The position numbers and the translations under genes were made by a program. A stretch of DNA of 64,000 nucleotides from Glycine soja (Eukaryota; Streptophyta; Magnoliopsida; Fabales; Fabaceae): NCBI RefSeq assembly GCF_004193775.1, contig NC_041003.1, positions 42,723,611 through 42,787,610 of the forward strand, given 5' to 3'. Of this stretch, positions 63,166 to 64,000 are shown in pieces. The number at the start of each line of letters is the position of its first letter. Within the stretch, counting starts at the first letter, position 1. Below the pieces are notes generated by a model. It ran no database searches, was not told the DNA's origin, and saw only the letters and a program-made list of their open reading frames with translations.

Positions 63166-64000
63166 TGATAACTGTTAATTATAAGTATATTTTGGGGTTA
63201 AATTATATAGAAATTTATAATTTTTCTCTCTTAATTTTTTCTTTTTGAGCAAATAATTGTTAAATTAACATAATTTAAGTTTTTGTGCAGAGAATATTAA
63301 AAGTGATGAATTTATGATGCTTAATGAGTAAAATAAAGGTAAAAAAATAGGTTAATTCAAGAAGACATGAATAATTAAGAAAAACGAGCTAATTAAGGAA
63401 AACAAAATTAATTAAGGAAATCAGGGCTAATTAAAGAAAGCATGATCAATTAAGAAAAACAGACTAATTCAAGAAAGTAAAGACAAACTTAGTGCAAGAA
63501 TCCCGTTAATCTACACCTATAAAAGAATAATAGAGAAGAAGAAAAAGACACCGAAATTCCAAGAGAATACAATTTCTTATAGAAGACAAAGGCTAGAAGA
63601 AGGAGAAACAAACATTGAGAGTCATTCCTTTCCTCCATTCCCTTTCTTATCTTCTTCCCCTTTACTAAATATTTTTCTCTTGCAATTGTAAAACCTCCAT
63701 GACAATGAGAGACTAAATTCCCTTTGTTGGAAACTTGGCGGTCAACTACTCTTGAAGTAATTTCCCTTCCTATCTATTTATGAATATTACATTTACATTA
63801 TCTTTTCATGTGCTTAATATTATTGCTTGTGACTTGATCACCCATTTGCATGGTAAGTTTTAGGGGTAATGTTGTGAAATATTATTTTCTAATAGAACTG
63901 GGAAAGAACATATAAATAAAGTCATCACTAGAGATAAGTTGATATTTGTTTAGCCTGTTATACATCTCTATTCTTAATGCAATTTACTATTTTAGCTCTG
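63166..64000 (+). repeat. Right LTR of the gypsy-like element, partial
   Basis: Starts TGATAACTGTTAATTATAAG and runs off the window. It diverges from the left copy by many point changes and small indels (offset grows from 1512 to 1519), so the insertion is old. Confidence 0.8.

Larger units (their letters stand above)
61654..64000 (+). mobile_element. Ty3/gypsy-like LTR element with non-coding interior, truncated by window edge
   Basis: Two LTR-like copies flank only about 525 bp of interior with no gag or pol. The interior ends GAGGACAAGCAAAGC, then AAATTTGGGGGAATT, a polypurine-tract context I associate with plant gypsy elements, directly before TGATAAC. It is therefore a heavily deleted or non-autonomous derivative. 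Confidence 0.75.

Overview
The window is plant nuclear DNA, strongly AT-rich, with spliced genes, long introns and many layered transposons. A HEMA1 gene with a chloroplast transit peptide, a WAV3-type RING/vWA gene, legume-style LTR sequences carrying repeated CGCTAAGCG motifs and the general repeat content point to a legume. Soybean (Glycine) is the likeliest, but that is an inference and could not be checked here.

Layout. 1-2151: AT-rich DNA with an AT microsatellite and an exon-by-exon relic of a kinesin-7 gene. 2794-4825 (+): an intact two-exon RING-H2/von Willebrand A E3 ligase gene of the WAV3/WAVH family. 4826-11237: gene-free, with a 664-bp terminal-inverted-repeat element. 11238-16470: a three-level nest, in which an old retroelement gag relic is split by a Ty1/copia element (204-bp LTRs) that is itself split by a 747-bp hAT-type element with an 8-bp target duplication. 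16867-20011 (-): glutamyl-tRNA reductase (HEMA1), three exons, 542 aa, intact.

22313-32401: a complete 10,089-bp Mutator-like element (MULE) with 298-bp TIRs about 97% identical and a perfect 10-bp target duplication. It carries two convergent genes: a 655-aa plant mobile domain (PMD) protein on + and a MURA-type transposase on -. A 107-bp minisatellite rich in telomere-like CCCTAA motifs lies between their 3' ends. The transposase is complete apart from one missing base in a homopolymer near its N-terminus. 32655-34195: a degenerate minisatellite of quasi-palindromic GCCGACATCGGC-like units that changes orientation, forming a giant hairpin-capable repeat. 34200-46865: gene-poor.

46869-53851: a 6,983-bp CACTA (En/Spm) element with TSD ATT, TNP2 and TNPA/Ulp1-like relics and a nested 1,398-bp solo LTR. 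53855-61653: gene-poor, with one 681-bp-spaced duplication. 61654-64000: the left LTR, a short non-coding interior and the start of the right LTR of a Ty3/gypsy-like element cut by the window edge.

Only two ordinary host genes, the RING/vWA ligase and HEMA1, look intact. The most notable system is the MULE that carries a PMD gene together with its transposase.
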